DNA from: Firmicutes bacterium UBA4916
Lineage (GTDB): Bacteria; Bacillota; Clostridia; Tissierellales; Tepidimicrobiaceae
Length of the DNA: 55,448 nt
Reading direction: 5' to 3'
NCBI GenBank assembly: GCA_002398845.1
Contig: DHBY01000098.1
Location: 1,738 to 57,185, forward strand
The notes under the pieces are model-generated. The model was not told where the DNA came from. It ran no database searches and saw only the letters and a list, made by a program, of their open reading frames with translations. Below, piece after piece: positions 54,508 through 55,448 of the stretch. The position numbers and the translations under genes were made by a program. Every line of letters begins with the position of its first letter. Within the stretch, counting starts at the first letter, position 1.

Positions 54508-55295
54508 AAGTAAATAAACATTATGAAAAAAGTGATTTAAAAGATATAGATCAAATTGATACCAAAACTCTATTTAAACAGTTCAAAGAAACTAAAGATC
54601 AAAAAATAAGAGAAATGCTTATAGAAAAGCATCTTTATATTGCAGAGATTCTTTCTAAAAAATATGCTAATAGAGGGATAGAATATGATGATATATATCA
54701 GGTTGCTTGTATCGGATTAATCTATGCTATAGATAGATATGATGTGGATAAAGGATTTGAATTTTCAAGTTTTGCTACACCAACAATAATAGGAGAAATA
54801 AAAAAATATTTTAGGGATAAGGGATGGACCATAAGAGTACCTAGGAGAATACAAGAATTATCGAAAAAAATAAACAATGCTAAAGTAACATTGAGTCAAA
54901 AACTTCAACGTTCTCCTACTGTTAAAGATATAGCTTCTTATTTGAATTCTACAGAAGAAGAAATATTAGAGGCAATGGAGGCTAGTAAGGTATATACCCC
55001 TCAATCTTTAGATTTAACTTATGATTCTAATAATGATGATAAGGATGTAAATTTAGCAGAACTTATTGGAGAAGAAGATATTTATTTTAATAAAATAGAA
55101 AACAATGATTTTTTATTAAAAGCTATGGAAAAACTAAATGATATGGAAAAGAAAATTCTTGTAGATAGGTATTTTAATAAAAAGACTCAAGTGGCTATTG
55201 CCGAGGAATTGGATATCTCTCAAATGACTGTATCAAGGGTTGAAAAAAGAGTTATAGAAAAGTTTAGGAAAGAGATGGAAAAAACATTAATATAA
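54504..55295 (+). CDS. SigB/SigF-type RNA polymerase sigma factor
   Basis: A 263-residue group 3 sigma factor. Region 2 (YDDIYQVACIGLIYAIDRYDV, then FSSFATPTIIGEIKKYFRDKG) and region 4 (ISQMTVSRVEKRVIEKF) are clear. The partner-switch pair upstream marks it as sporulation- or stress-type; SigB versus SigF cannot be settled by sequence alone. ATGA overlap with the anti-sigma gene. Confidence 0.93.
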   Translation: MKVNKHYEKSDLKDIDQIDTKTLFKQFKETKDQKIREMLIEKHLYIAEILSKKYANRGIEYDDIYQVACIGLIYAIDRYDVDKGFEFSSFATPTIIGEIKKYFRDKGWTIRVPRRIQELSKKINNAKVTLSQKLQRSPTVKDIASYLNSTEEEILEAMEASKVYTPQSLDLTYDSNNDDKDVNLAELIGEEDIYFNKIENNDFLLKAMEKLNDMEKKILVDRYFNKKTQVAIAEELDISQMTVSRVEKRVIEKFRKEMEKTLI

Positions 55296-55302
55296 AATAG
55301 TA

Positions 55303-55331
55303 TTGACAAAAGGATATAAACGGTGTAATAT
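55303..55331 (+). promoter_or_regulatory. Upstream rRNA-type promoter P1
   Basis: TTGACA (55303-55308) and TAATAT (55326-55331), 17 bp apart. Confidence 0.75.
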
Positions 55332-55401
55332 ATAAACTTATCAGCAGGAAAAAGATATATGCTTTTGATAAAAAACAAATTAAAGTTTTTAAAAAAAGAT
55401 G

Positions 55402-55430
55402 TTGACAATGTGATTCAAATTTGTTATAGT
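55402..55430 (+). promoter_or_regulatory. Downstream rRNA-type promoter P2
   Basis: TTGACA (55402-55407) and TATAGT (55425-55430), 17 bp apart. Tandem strong promoters at the window edge, facing right, fit an rRNA operon leader. The rRNA itself is not in the window. Confidence 0.8.
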
Positions 55431-55448
55431 AAGAAAGTCGGTTGCGAA

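Noticed and set aside
1..55448. CRISPR arrays, tRNA genes and insertion sequences
   Set aside because: No regularly spaced repeats, tRNA cloverleaf or transposase motif was seen in my reading; a covariance-model scan would be needed to exclude them fully.

Overview
The window is AT-rich DNA from an anaerobic, spore-forming member of the Clostridia. A rubrerythrin, the spore-protein family YyaC, heavy use of TTG and GTG starts, strong AGGAGG ribosome binding sites and the gene order all support this. A Tissierellales-type organism is my best guess, but sequence alone does not prove it. The window spans the chromosomal replication origin. Transcription runs mainly leftward to the left of about 44.3 kb and rightward to its right, so genes diverge from oriC.

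Layout, left to right. (1) 1-3.9 kb: a small membrane protein, a sorbosone-dehydrogenase-like beta-propeller protein, and a TetR regulator with an alpha/beta hydrolase behind a sigma-A promoter that abuts a 34-bp palindromic operator. (2) 3.9-8.8 kb: an accessory island next to the 3' end of rlmH. It carries a fosfomycin hydrolase (fosX), an acetyltransferase-methyltransferase pair, a nucleotidyltransferase-type two-gene module, a DUF4406-like protein and a RelE-type toxin-antitoxin pair. The last 19 bases of the rlmH end are repeated perfectly at 7707-7725 and imperfectly at 3945-3963. This looks like two tandem SCC-like cassettes without a recombinase. (3) 8.8-21.3 kb: rlmH, rubrerythrin, surE, a secreted multi-domain protein, then htrA-walJ-walI-walH-(extra secreted protein)-walK-walR and an MA-like peptidase, which is the WalRK envelope-stress operon. 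(4) 21.3-35.3 kb: a manganese (yybP-ykoY) riboswitch before a P-type cation ATPase, a tail-anchored-looking subtilase, an M23/LysM/G5 peptidase, yyaC, a small acidic protein, DUF4446, a class V aminotransferase, a cyclodeaminase, two transporters, a YtaF-like protein and PhzF. (5) 35.3-44.3 kb: the conserved block parB-parA-noc-rsmG-mnmG-mnmE-jag-yidC-yidD-rnpA-rpmH with parS sites. (6) 44.3-53.7 kb: oriC with about ten DnaA boxes, then dnaA, dnaN, yaaA, recF, remB, gyrB and gyrA. (7) 53.7-55.4 kb: a partner-switch trio (antagonist, anti-sigma factor, SigB/F-type sigma factor) and tandem strong promoters that probably drive an rRNA operon just beyond the window.

The core genes serve chromosome replication and segregation, tRNA and rRNA modification, protein insertion and cell-wall homeostasis. 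The most unusual parts are the rlmH-anchored island, the TetR operator, a parS site at the tip of a 44-bp perfect palindrome that also looks like the noc terminator, a parS-like variant site beside noc, and an uncommon serine in the quinolone-resistance region of GyrA.
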